Of a stretch of 64,000 nucleotides of DNA, positions 11,137-22,938 are shown piece after piece. The position numbers and the translations under genes were made by a program. The DNA is taken from NCBI GenBank assembly GCA_036346395.1, contig CM070611.1, forward strand, positions 27,166,473 through 27,230,472, read 5' to 3'. Within the stretch, counting starts at the first letter, position 1, and each line of letters opens with the position of its first letter. Source of the DNA: Hsuehochloa calcarea (taxonomy: Eukaryota; Streptophyta; Magnoliopsida; Poales; Poaceae). The notes below the pieces were generated by a model. It was not told the DNA's origin and made no database searches. It saw nothing but the letters and a program-made list of their open reading frames with translations.

Positions 11137-12520
11137 ATCTCCCCTTGATGAACACATTGGCAATTTCAAAAAATATGGTTTTGAAATGAAAAGTAAAAAT
11201 CGCGTTTTAGCATAAAGGCACAACTTGGTCCATAAGCAAGAAAAAGCAGGAACCGACCAAGCCAAGTGGCTTGAGAATAGTGAAGGCAAGTGAGATAAGG
11301 CATTGAGCGCACAAAAGATTCAAAATCGAGAAGATGGCCAAAAATCTCACTAAGGTCGATATGAAAGACAATAAGTTCTATTTGACCTTTGATCATTGTG
11401 AGTCTTCTTGAATTGCAATTCAAATCGAGAAAAAGGCAATAAAACCAGAGACTCAACTCACTATGATCACAAATTTTCAAAGGTTCACAAATTTTTTTGT
11501 GTGTGTGTGTGTGTGTTCTTTTATGCATGAAACCTTATGTGAACCAAAAGCTCCAAGCGACATTTTCTTCAATCCTTCTCCCCTTTGACAATGAATTCAT
11601 CAAGATGCATGAGAGAAGAACGAGCATGAAGAAATGACTTTATTTGAAATTTAGCAAAAGGCCATGACCATTATCTATGTAGGCAGTACAAGACATATAC
11701 CAAGCCATATAAAGAGTAGAGGCTATATTCAATCATGGCAAAACATGTCTGCAAAGCTAAAACCAAGATAGCAAAATCGAGATTAAGCAATTAAAACCAT
11801 GAAAGGTTGCTCAATGTCATAGATTCACTAAAAGCAACCAAAAATGAGTCAAGCCATGTCGTAAGCAAAGAGACTCAAAGCAGGAATTGAGGCATTTTGA
11901 GCATTAAGAGAATTCTTTTGAAGCAAAGCTCAAGCACTTAGCCCTTTTGGGCAATTTTTCTTTCCTTTTCTTTCTCTTCTCCTTTTCTTGTGCTAGATCC
12001 CAAGCCTTGCGCGACCATCTCAAGCGATAAGCTTAAAAGAGTGGTCTAGGTCATCCAAAACTCCCCACGAGTTCATGCCTAGTGCAATGGCAAGCCGTCT
12101 CATGAGAAAGGATTGGTGAGATCAGTTTTTTCACAGAAAATCTTCTTTTTTTCATTTGCTTGACTTAAGAAGATAAAAGCTCATTTTCATCTCAAAGTAA
12201 GTTCAAGACTCAATTCAACTTGTAAGACATGGCAAGAATCATCAGAGAGGATCACTAGAGCAAAACTAGTCACAAGATCCAACAAGACATGATTCGATTC
12301 AATTTGCTCACGAGATATAAAGCTAGCAAGGAAAAGCTAAGCCAAAACACGAAGAGCCATAAAGAAGTCTAGCAGACTATCACTTGATATGACAAGGTAT
12401 AGAGTATGAAAACAAGTCATACAAGGATAATAATCAAAGCTCCACAATTTTAATTATGCAATGCAAGACATTTGAAATAAAAATGCATTATGATACAATG
12501 AAAACAAAAGAGCAAATTCC
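11137..12520 (-). other. C2(-) 3' noncoding region with two purine tracts
   Basis: 1.4 kb lie between the gag stop and the LTR. The LTR-proximal purine tract (AAGGGGAGATTG on the minus strand) abuts the LTR at 11137-11148. A second tract, AAAGGGGAGAAGG, lies at 11574-11588. A block at 11989-12124 is conserved even in the sister family C1. A (GT)n run sits near 11500-11516. No open frame is shared among copies. Confidence 0.8.
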
Positions 12521-15151
12521 TCAAAACATCCAAGCCTCGATCTTGGATTTGAGATAAGCGTTCTAGGAGTCGATCTTGAGATGGATGAGGCACAGGAGCG
12601 ACAAAGAAGCGAGAAAAATGATTAGGCACAAAATCATAAGAATGCCCATGAGCACCACGGACCTCTCCAAAGCGATCTACCAAAAGGCCGATGCTCCCCT
12701 GTCTAGGTGCTACCGTGGTCTATCCTCACGATATCCAAGACCAAAGCTGCTGGACCCACCAAAAGAGTCAACAGAATTCTCTACAAACCTAGGCTTATAA
12801 GTGATACGATGAATAGGTTTGCCGGCTCTAGAGACTATCATTTGAAGAAGAAACTCCTCTAATGGATCTCAAGGTGCTCATCCTCTTTTCCTCTCAATTT
12901 TTGCTCTTGGAAGCAAAACTCAACCGTGTGGCCCTCTTTCTTGCAAAAGGTGCAATGGTACTTGACCTTTTGAGGGTCCGTCTTGGTGAGACAGAAGCAC
13001 CTTTCTTGCTAGAAAGAGATTGAGCGAGAATCTCTGATTTAAGAACAACCTTTGAAGACAAAGAAGATTCTTGCTCAACCAAACCACTTTTCACAATTCT
13101 AGCAATCTTTGGTGTGAGATTCTTGGAAAGCTCTAGGGACTTAAAGCCTAGGCCTTTGTTTTCACACTCACCTTGGATTGGTCTAGAATCAAGTTGAGCT
13201 TCTTTTTCCCACTAGAAAACTTCTCAAGAGTCATTTTGAGGTGTCGTTCTCTTTTGCCAAAACTCCACAATTGGAGCACTTTTTAGAATCGATTGCCTCA
13301 ACATGTTTGCTCTTAAGAAGATCCACTTCCACTTTAAGAGCCTCACAAGACACACAATAGGACTCTCAATCCTATTCAAGCTGCTCCTTAAATTTGACTC
13401 TAAAAGCCTCTTGTATCTTACCAATAGCAATATCAATTTGACATGCAACATACAAGAGGAAGAATCAATGACTTTCTTGGAGCGATAAGAGACATGGATC
13501 TTTCAATTTTAGCTTTCTCTTCAAGAGTCTTGTTTAAAGCTTCAATCTCGATTGTAAGCTTAGGGCAATTTTCACAAGAGGCAATTCTAGAATAAGCAAC
13601 CATTTGGTCATCTCTTGCATTTTAATTGATTATTCTTACGATGAGAACAAGTGTGACTAGCATCAAATTTTGCAATTCTTTTAAGGAGCTATCGGTTTCA
13701 ATTCCGCAAAGCAGCGGTTTGAGCAATTTAATGGAATAGCTTCTAAGCAGTCACATCAAGCGGAATGGCATTCATGCAAGCAGAACTAGACTTGAGAGAT
13801 TCTAGTTGAAAGAGCATTTTCAATTGTTCCTCAACGGAGGAATGAGCATTATTCAAGCTTGACAATTCATTAAGCAAGCTAGAGCATGAATCACGAAATC
13901 ATCGAGATTAATGGATTTGAGCCTAACCACTTCTAGGTTCAAATTATCAATCATAGTATCTGTTTCTTAATCATTCTAGCTTGCTTATGCAATTTTTGTT
14001 AAGCAAGCACCAAAGCCCTTTTCATGTCGGGAAGTGAAGGGCATACCTCATCGGGATCACTAAAAGATCCTCATTTGTTGGAGAAGTCATTTGTCGTGGT
14101 GTTCTTAGCCATAAAGCACATGCCGGTGAAATCACGTGCCTTCTTCTTGCCACGGAGTCACTCTTGTCGATCCTCAGACTCAGAGTCCACATCTTCCATG
14201 CTCACATCCTCTAGAGCTTCAAGGACTCGGTGACAAACTTGCGATAGTTTGTCTTCTTGGACTTAGCATCCTAAGCTTGAGGATGCCTTTGTGACTCCAT
14301 CTCCTCCTTGCCCTTGACTTGGGGCATCTAGGCGAATGTGGTTGAGCTCACCACACTCGAAGCATGTGATAGGTCCACCTCTCCTCCTACTCCTCACATT
14401 ATTGTAGGCTCTCGTGAATTTTGTGGATAGGAGGGCTAAGTCATCCTCGGGTAGTCTCTCAAGTTGCTCATCGCTCAAAGAATGCAAAGCAGACAAAGAA
14501 AATCCAGATGAGCTAACATTAAAAGAATCAGCATATCTACCCTTAGATTGATCGACCACTAAAGCCATCGAATGCATCGAAGAGAGGCGTGAGATAAAAT
14601 CAATCTCATGCGTCTTCAACCTCGAGTAAAGCTTATCCATGGTAAGCTCGCTCATGACAGTGTTGTCATTGATGGCCGTGATCTTCATCCCCCAGACCTT
14701 CACATCCAAAGCACCCAAAAGTTGGCGTGCATTTTCGGACTCATGAAGAATTTTAGAAAATCTCCCCCACAGCTCATCTAAAGATTCACCAGGTCTTTGC
14801 TCGATTTTGGAGTATGCTTTCTTAAGCTGGTTCTGTCTCACTTCCTTGATCGCAGTGGACCCCTCGTGATAATCACAAAGAGTCGCGGATCTCATGAAGC
14901 GAGACGACAAATGAGCAACACGCTCAAACTCCGATCGACTAAGGCCTTGAATCAAGAAATTTCGAGCCACTTGTTGTTCTCCACATCACAGGTGATCAAA
15001 TTGTCATCGGTGGCACGACATGAGGATTTTTCACTTTAAGCCAAATCGCGTGCCCTTGAGCCTCGATGTAGGCCTCCATTCGGGCCTTCCAATAAGCAAA
15101 ATCAACTCCATCAAAAACATGTGGCCTGATTGAATATCGCTCAGTCGCCAT
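12521..15151 (-). pseudogene. C2(-) gag, near full length but frameshifted
   Basis: Gag of the C2 family starts at the ATG at 15151 with M-A-T-E-R-Y-S, then a V-F-D-G-V-D-F-A-Y-W block that is the standard N-terminus of Sirevirus/copia Gag. The 14263-14970 frame carries the capsid region and a CCHC knuckle (C-F-E-C-G-E...H). Then comes a long coiled coil studded with CxxC pairs (about 13200-13950), a second knuckle (C-T-F-C-K-K near 12930) and a C-terminus ending E-A-W-M-F before a stop at 12521. Frameshifts and an in-frame TAG (12859-12861) interrupt it. No pol follows. It would form particles and bind element RNA. Confidence 0.8.
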
Positions 15152-15186
15152 GGCTCCAAAGACCGGTTAAGATCTAGAGAAAAGAG

Positions 15187-15205
15187 CTAACGGCTCGATA
15201 CCACT
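15187..15205 (-). promoter_or_regulatory. Primer-binding site of C2(-)
   Basis: The minus strand reads GTGGTATCGAGCCGTTAGC just inside the LTR end, a variant of TGGTATCAGAGCC (initiator tRNA-Met). It lacks one A relative to the canonical site; C1 shows the same change. Confidence 0.7.
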
Positions 15206-17052
15206 TGTAGGACCGGAAGGCGACTAGTGGGGGTGAATAGGCGCTTTCACAATTTTCTCGCCTAAATCAAATTCAACACGAACTTTACTCCTATAGCTAT
15301 GAGCTAAGAAGATCGATAAGCACCAGTGGAAACCTTGTCTTGAATTCGATAACCCCGACAACCACACGACACAAATGTGGAGACTTAAATTCAAAGGGTT
15401 GATCAGGCGCAGTGGTCGGACCGGCTACCACGGCGATCGGACCGGCGTTCAACAATGATCGGCCGGCAACTAAGCGGCGGTCGGACCGGTGGGCAACGAT
15501 TCGACCCGGCGAGCGTGATGCGAATATCTGGCGATCGGACCGCCGTTACAAGACGGTCGGACCGGTTCGATCGATCTTGAAAAATCCACCCCAAATCCAA
15601 AGCGAAATTTGATCAACTTTTGATTCAACCAATGAAACTTGACCAAATTTGAGCACACCTCCTAATGATATTAGAGACCTATTTCTAGCGACGATCCGTC
15701 GGATCCACTTCATGAGAATCGATCTCTCGAGTTTTTACCAAAGAAGTGCATAAACCCTAGAAATATGAAAAACTTTGATTCAAGACTTGCTTGTGGGGGT
15801 TGATGGTCTAGATGATTCTAGGAGTACTCCCACACATCAAAGCAAGACACAAAGGGTCAAAAGACCAAGTTTAAACACTTGAATCAAGGAAGCACCAAAT
15901 TCATCCAAATGAGAGAAGAACACAAAGAGGAGACAAATGATCTCTCAAGCAAGCATCACAAGATTGATTGATCTCACAAGATGCTTACAAAGCCACTCCA
16001 ACAAGGAGGACAAGAGCTCACTCAAGGAGCATACAATCTCTCCCTCTCTTCCTCTCCAAACCCTAACCCTAGAAAAGCAAGGGAAGAAACCAAATGAATG
16101 CCTCTATTTGTTTTCCTTCTCCCCCTTTCCTATTTATACTAGAGAGGACTAGAGTTTCACATTTGGGGCCCACTCACACATGGGACCCACATACTAATCT
16201 GTTGAAGCAATCGCCTGCTTCACCACGTGTAGGTTGATCAGCGGTTCTCATCGACGCCAAGCCTCTCTTGTCCGAATCCATGGGACCTCGAGAGACTTGC
16301 CGATATCCGCACCGCTTTGATCCAACGGTATGTCGAACCACCGTTCGATCCATCTTGTCCATACGCACCATGCTTGAGTCACACAACCTCACGGTATCCA
16401 CGATCGTTACGGACCTCGGCTCTCCAAGCGTAGTCGATCCACTCACCGTTGGCGTCGTTGACACGCAAGCCACACGCGACAATAGACAAACAAACCGTTT
16501 AGGAACAAGTTCTTCACAACTTGACCCGTTAGTTCCACAATGCAATAAGCAATAATAAAGCATTGATAACTAAACATTAAACACAATACACATGCATCAA
16601 TGCGAACTTGGCAAACCTCCAAGTCATTGCGGTCCGTGCCGCCTTACGGGGCGGTCAGGCCGATATCGGCCGTCGGACCGCTCCACAGCGGTCGGACCGG
16701 TCAAAAGACAGCCAAAATCTGGCTTGAAAATCCGAAACCTTCGGAATTTTCAACTCAATAGAACTTTGTTGGGAGCTCCAAAATGATGGGACCACATCAA
16801 GGAGACTCCCCTCACTTGCCTACACAACCTATTTTGGCTTAGCCCCAAAATCCAACTTTAGGTCGAGGCCGGTCCGGCCAAGCCACCGCTGCCCGTCCGG
16901 CCAGTCCCCGGCGATCGGCCGCCCACTCACCGGTCGGACCGCTTTGTGATGCGGCGACAAAAGCAAAACCCAGCGAGATTTTGCAAACCAACAAAGCCAT
17001 TGCCAATTGACTCATCATCACGGGATCGTGCACATATCCTCACGATATCACA
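15206..17052 (-). repeat. C2(-) central shared LTR (about 1.85 kb)
   Basis: It aligns along its length with 9271-11136. On its left it is followed by PBS and gag, as a 5' LTR should be. On its right it is preceded by a purine tract and 3' noncoding region, as a 3' LTR should be. One LTR thus does both jobs in the tandem arrangement. Confidence 0.85.
16130..16139 (-). promoter_or_regulatory. TATA box of C2(-) central LTR
   Basis: The minus strand reads GTATAAATAG, aligned with 10195-10204. Confidence 0.6.
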
Positions 17053-18439
17053 ATCTCCCCTTGATGAACACATTGGCAATTTCAAAAAAATATGGTTTTG
17101 AAATGAAAAGTAAAAATCGCGTTTTACGCATAAAGGCACAACTTGGTCCATAAGCAAGAAAAAGCTTAGGAACCGACCAAGTGGCTTCGAATAGTGAAGG
17201 CAAGTGAGATAAGGCATTGAGCAGCACAAAAGATTCAAAATCGGAAGATGGCCAAAAATCTCACTAAGGTCCATATGAAAGACAATAAGTTCTATTTGAC
17301 CTTTGATCATTGTGAGTCTTCTTGAATTGCAATTCAAATCGAGAAAAAGGCAATAAAACCAGAGACTCAACTCACTATGATCACAAATTTTCAAAGGTTC
17401 ACAAATTTTTTTTGTGTGTGTGTGTGTGTGTTCTTTTATGCATGAAACCTTATGTGAACCAAAAGCTCCAAGCGACATTTTCTTCAATCCTTCTCCCCTT
17501 TGACAATGAATTCATCAAGATGCATGAGAGAAGAACGAGCATGAAGAAATGACTTTATTTGAAATTTAGCAAAAGGAGCCATGACCATTATCTATGTAGG
17601 CAGTACAAGACATATACCAAGCCATATAAAGAGTAGAGGCTATATTCAATCATGGCAAAACATGTCTTTAAGCTAAAACCAAGATAGCAATCTGAGATTA
17701 GCAATTAAAACCATGAAAGGTTGCTCAATATCGAGATTCACTAAAAGCAACCAAAAATGAGTCAAGCCATGTCTATAAGCAAAAGAGACTCAAAAGCAGG
17801 AATTGAGGCATTTTGAGCATTAAGAGAATTCTTTTGAAGCAAAGCTCAAGCACTTAGCCCTTTTGGGCAATTTTTCTTTCCTTTTCTTTCTCTTCTCCTT
17901 TTCTTGTGCTAGATCCCAAGCCTTGCGCGACCATCTCAAGCGATAAGCTTAAAAGAGTGGTCTAGGTCATCCAAAACTCCCCACGAGTTCATGCCTAGTG
18001 CAATGGCAAGCCGTCTCATGAGAAAGGATTGGTGAGATCGATTTTTCATACGAGAAAATCTTCTTTTTTTTCATTTGCTTGACTTAAGAAGATAAAAGCT
18101 CATTTTCATCTCAAAGTAAGTTCAAGACTCAATTCAACTTGTAAGACATGGCAAGAATCATAAGAGGATCACTAGAGCAAAACTAGTCACAAGATCCAAC
18201 AAGACATGATTCGATTCAATTTGCTCACGAGATATAAAGCTAGCAAGGAAAAGCTAAGCCAAAACACGAAGAGCCATAAAAGAAGTCTAGCAGGACTATC
18301 ACTTGATATGACAAGGTATAGAGTATGAAAACAAGTCATACAAGGATAATAATCAAAGCTCCACAATTTTAATTATGCAATGCAAGACATTTGAAATAAA
18401 AATGCATTATGATACAATGAAAACAAAAGAGCAAATTCC
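17053..18439 (-). other. C2(-) 3' noncoding region, right unit
   Basis: This is a collinear copy of 11137-12520: LTR-proximal purine tract at 17053-17062, second tract at 17489-17504, conserved block at about 17907-18040, and a (GT)n run near 17414-17431. Confidence 0.8.
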
Positions 18440-18900
18440 TCAAAACATCCAAGCCTCGATCTTTGGGATTTGAGATAAGCGTTCTAGGAGTCGATCTTGA
18501 GATGGATGAGGCACAGGAGCGACAAAAGAAGCGGCGAGAAAAATGATTAGGCACAAAATCATAAGAATGCCCATGAGCACCACGGACCTCTCCAAAGCGA
18601 TCTACCAAAAGACCGATACTCCCCTGTCTAGGTGCTACAGTGGTCTATCCTCACGATATCCAAGACCAAGCTGCTTGCTGGACCCACCAAAAGAGTCAAC
18701 AAATTCTCTACAAACCTAGGCTTATAAGTGATACGATGAATAATTTTGGCTCTAGAGACTATCATTTGAAGAAAAACTCCTCTAATGGATCTCAAGGTGC
18801 TCATCCTCTTTTCCTCTCAATTTTTGCTCTTGGAAGCAAAACTCAAGTGTGGCCCTCTTTCTTGCAAAGGTGCAATGGTACTTGACCTTTTGAGGGTCCG
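18440..18900 (-). pseudogene. C2(-) gag C-terminus, right unit (cut by gap)
   Basis: It is the same sequence as 12521-12985: the C-terminal tail with E-A-W-M-F equivalent and the second knuckle (C-K-K-E-G-H). It ends at the assembly gap. The stop is at 18440-18442 in this copy. Confidence 0.75.
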
Positions 18901-19000
18901 NNNNNNNNNNNNNNNNNNNNNNNNNNNNNNNNNNNNNNNNNNNNNNNNNNNNNNNNNNNNNNNNNNNNNNNNNNNNNNNNNNNNNNNNNNNNNNNNNNNN
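18901..19000. other. Assembly gap (100 N)
   Basis: Exactly 100 undetermined bases, a conventional placeholder of unknown true size. Elements on both sides are incomplete at this point. Confidence 1.
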
Positions 19001-21489
19001 GCGCACTGCAGGGGAGCACCAAAGACAAAGCCAAGACTGCCACCCTCTTCTTCCAAATTCCTAAAATCATCAATAGGTAACCCCAAGACTCCATCAGCAA
19101 GCAAATCACTTGCACATCATCAATCACTGCACCTCAAGATGCATTGCACTCATTCAAATCATTCTCACAACTCACCGATCTTAATAGAATCAATCCCAGA
19201 TCTCAAGAGAATCAAATAGCTCTCGGCTCATCTTCATCACAGAGCATAGTGGGGTAGGAAGTAGAGATAGGAGTAAGGAAAAGGGTAGTCTTACGCCGGC
19301 AGCAACACCCCAAAGAACACCACCTGTGGACACCACCACCGGGCACCACCCCAAGAAGACCACCTGTGGGGTAGGCTTCAACCTAACCCCGCCACCAAGA
19401 GCAAGCCCACCTCCCAAAGATCATATGCATGCATCAACCATAAACAACATCACCTAAACTCTAGGTATTGTCACCATTGTAATTCCACCGTAAATTGAAT
19501 TAACTTTAACCACCCTTAAGAAATTGAATTTTATTAAATTAAAATCTATACTTAAATGCATCTAGAATCATAACCTCATTAAAATGTATTTATCATACAT
19601 TTTTGAGCATTTTGGATTTCTCGATTTTGTTGGTATTTATTTGCTTTTGTATTTTCTCTCTAGATTACGAATTGTGCGACGGAAACAATAACGCATCCGA
19701 GAGTGAACAAGTGGACATTCCATAAGGCAAGCATCCTCTCGCACTATGTTGATCCCAATTTTTGAATCAGATTTACAAAACATGTGGATATCACAGCATG
19801 CTAATTTTCTTAAAAATTAATTGTGATCTGTCAATAGGTAGTTATAACCTGATAATTGTGGCTTACCTTGAATTGATCATACACTCAACCTAAGGTAGTT
19901 TGTGGTGATATAATACTTAATTTCAATTTTGCTTAGCCATGCAATCCATAGAACAAGAGTGTTTGGTGTGCTTATCTTGTCAAACCTGGGAACAACAAAT
20001 ACATTTTTATTTTTGTTGATTCTTTGTTCATTTATTTAAATCAAAATGAATCTAAATTTTGTTGTTAAACTTAATTCAAATCTGGACAAGTGGATGCTAG
20101 TGATGGTGCCTAGTGCACCAGAATGGGAACCGTGGATGTCTTGTCCTGGTTGATTAAGGACCAACTCGACTACCAATTCAAGCCCCAACAGCATTTCCAC
20201 ACGCAGCAGGTATGGGCGCTGCTTGGTTAAGTAAAGGGTTAATATTATTGAGTTGGATACGTGAGAGTAAGGACATGTGTATTGATTTCATATGGCATAG
20301 ATGCTTAAGTCTTCGGCGGTCGTATGCCATGTGGAGCTTATATCGATATCGATGTTCTTAGAAGGGTATAGGTAGATGTGTTACATCGCATGTACGCATC
20401 TTCGTGGCCCCGATCATGTGTAATATGTGTGCTAACACGAGTTTGCATTTAATTGACTGGTCGGCATTCCTCGCATAAATATGTGAACCTGCTGAATATA
20501 TGCTATCACCGTTGTTTAATCGGGATCGCCACATGGGTTATCCAACTCAATAGTGTCAACTTGTTGAAAATACCAAATCTTAGTTTACCCTACCGCATAC
20601 CAAAGGCGGTGTGCTATTATTCCGAGGCTTACTGCCAACTAAGTCGTGGGGGTAAAGATGTACACCTCGCAGGATTAAAACTATTCGAATAGCCGTGTCC
20701 ACTGCTACTTGACAACGCTGGATTGATGTCACCAGATAGAATTTGCTCTAATTTTGGGTTTTGGGAATTATTAATTTCGCATGATAGTGAGTCATGCAAT
20801 TTATTGTTAGTGGTTGTAGCCACTTGATTTTGATACTAATTATGATCATACTTTTATTTAATTACTGTTTTAATCCAAATTGATTTATTAAATTGCTTTA
20901 CTAAAACCTAGCAAGTGTAGGTTAAGATGTATTGCTTTCACGCAAAATTTAACCATTATAACCTTCCCGTTGTTAACCTTATGCATCTATAAAATTCTAT
21001 TCCTTTGTATAGGTTCTATCAAACACTTTCTTTTATTAGTTTGTGTAAGTCTTGCTGAGTACCTTCTGTACTCAGTGGAATTGTCCACTTGTTGCAGATA
21101 AACAACGCCCTAGAAATATTTCAAGTTGAAGCGATTACGGAAACTTCGCTTTAATCCCAAGTTGCCCTTGGGTTGTGGCGCCCACCGAGATTTTATTTTA
21201 TTATTTATGTTTCCATTTCTCGTTTACTTAATGTTTCACAGAAATTTTTATTAATGTATTCCAATCGTATGCTTGTGATATAATGTTGTAAGGATATGTC
21301 TATGTTAGCACTCATCCTCGAGCTAACATGAGAGGCATATCCGGAACCTCAATATTGGAATTGTACCTTGTTAATGATTATACTTCTAGTATTATTTTTA
21401 ATTGAGACTTGATTGTTCTTGATTAAAAATTTTGCTTTTGGTATGATTATTAATTTGGTATAAACCTCCAATATTCCGGGGTCCTCACA
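19001..21489 (+). repeat. Divergent gypsy-type LTR (+), left end not resolved
   Basis: The right end reads GGGGTCCTCACA and abuts C2 gag, where CTTAC (21490-21494) would be the target duplication. Three features shared with the gypsy A/B LTRs mark it as an LTR on the plus strand: the box at 20659-20692 (GTACACC, GCAGG, then CTATTCGAATAG), the hairpin TGAGTAC...GTACTCA at 21056-21074, and the TTGTTGCAG that follows it. Overall sequence is otherwise different, so it is a separate family. The first few hundred bases after the gap may belong to something else. No gene is seen. Confidence 0.6.
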
Positions 21490-22938
21490 CTTACCATGGA
21501 TAAGCTTTACTCGAGGTTGAAGACGCATGAGATTGACTTCATCTCGCGTCTCCCCACGACAGAGCCGATGGCTTTAGTGGTCGACCAATCTAAGGGTAGA
21601 TATTCTGATTCCTTTAATGTTAGCTCATCCGCTTTTCTTTGTCCGCTTGCATTCTTTGAGCGATGAGCAACTTGAGAGACTACCTGAAGATGATTTAGCC
21701 CTCCTATCCACCAAATTCATGAGAGCTTACAACAATGTGAGGAGTAGGAGGAGAGGTGGACCTATCACATGCTTTGAATGTGGTGAGCCAAACCACATTC
21801 GCTCTAGATGCCCCAAGCTGAAGGGCAAGGAGGAGAAGGAGTCACAAAGGCATCCTCATGCGAGGGATGCTAAGTCCAAGAAGACAAACTATCGCAAGTT
21901 TGTCAACCGAGTCCTTGAAGCTCTAGAGGATGTGAGCATGGATGATGTGGACTCGGGAAGTGAGGACTATGTGAGTGACTTCCGGGGCAAGAAGAAGGCA
22001 CGTGATTTCACAGCATGTGCTTCATGGCCAAGAACATGTACCACGACAAATGACTCCTCCAACAAATGAGGATCCTTTTAGTGATCCCGATGAGGTATGC
22101 CCTTCACTTCCTGACATGAAAAGGGCTTTGGTGCTTGCTGAACAAAAAATACATAAGCAAGTTAAATTGATTAAGAAACAGGATACTATGATTGATAATT
22201 TGAACCTAGAAGTGGTTAGGCTCAAATCCATTAATCCTGATGATTTCTGTGATTCTTGCTCTAGCTTGCTTAATGAATTGTCAAGCTTAAATTATGCTCA
22301 TTCCTTTGTTGAAAAACAATTGGAAAATACTCTTGTCGAACTAGAAGCTCTCAAGTCTAGTTCTGTTTGCATGGATGCCATTCCGCTTGGTGTGACTACC
22401 TTGGATGCTATTCCTTTAAATTGCTCAAATTGTGCTTTGCTAGAATTAAAACTGGATAACTCTTTAAAAGAATTGCAAAAATTTGATGCTAGTCACACTT
22501 GCTCTCATTGTAAGAACAATAGGATTAAAATGCAAGAGTTGACCGAAATGGTCGTTTACTCTAGAGCTGCATCATGTGAAAATTGTCCTAAGCTTACAAT
22601 TGAGATTGAAGCTTTAAACAAGACGCTTGAAGAGAAAGCTAAAATTGAAAGATTCATGTCTCTTACTGCTTCCAAGAAAGTTATTGTTTCTTCCTCTTGT
22701 ATGTTGCATGCTGAAGTTGAAACTGTTATTGGTAAGATACAAGAGGCTTTTAGAGTCAAATTTAAGGAGCAGTTGAATAGGATTGGGGAGTCCTATTGTG
22801 TGTCTTGTGAAGCTCTCAAAGTGGAAGTGGATCTTCTTAAGAGCAAACATATTGAGGTAATCCATTCTGAAAAGTGCTCTAATTGTGGAGCTTTGGCGAA
22901 AGAGAATGATTATCTCAAAATGACTCTTGAGAAATTTC
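21490..22938 (+). pseudogene. C2(+) gag, middle part
   Basis: This is the plus-strand copy of C2 gag. It enters mid-protein (M-D-K-L-Y-S-R-L-K-T-H-E-I-D-F, 21497 onward) because an LTR sits at 21489. A CCHC knuckle (C-F-E-C-G-E-P-N-H-I-R-S-R-C) lies at about 21774-21815. One frame slip near 22000 separates it from a long coiled-coil frame running 21975-22935. That frame has six CxxC pairs (codons starting 22248, 22422, 22500, 22575, 22797, 22875) between Leu/Glu/Lys-rich helices. It is cut at about 22938, where C1 RT sequence on the opposite strand begins; open reading beyond that point is accidental. The gag tail reappears at 52616. Confidence 0.8.

Larger units (their letters stand above)
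9271..18900 (-). mobile_element. Gag-only Sirevirus-like element C2(-), tandem form
   Basis: This is a minus-strand copia-class retrotransposon with the order, right to left: gag C-terminus (18900-18440), 3' noncoding region, LTR (17052-15206), PBS, complete gag (15151-12521), 3' noncoding region, LTR (11136-9271). The central LTR serves as the 3' LTR of one unit and the 5' LTR of the next. Both units pass directly from the gag stop to noncoding DNA and a purine tract, with no protease, integrase, RT or RNase H. The right-hand unit is cut by the assembly gap. Gag, PBS, purine tracts and LTR palindromes resemble Sireviruses. Confidence 0.85.

Noticed and set aside
11500..11520. (GT)n run as a regulatory or Z-DNA element
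   Set aside because: It is a short microsatellite within the C2 3' noncoding region, variable in length between copies; nothing else supports a function.
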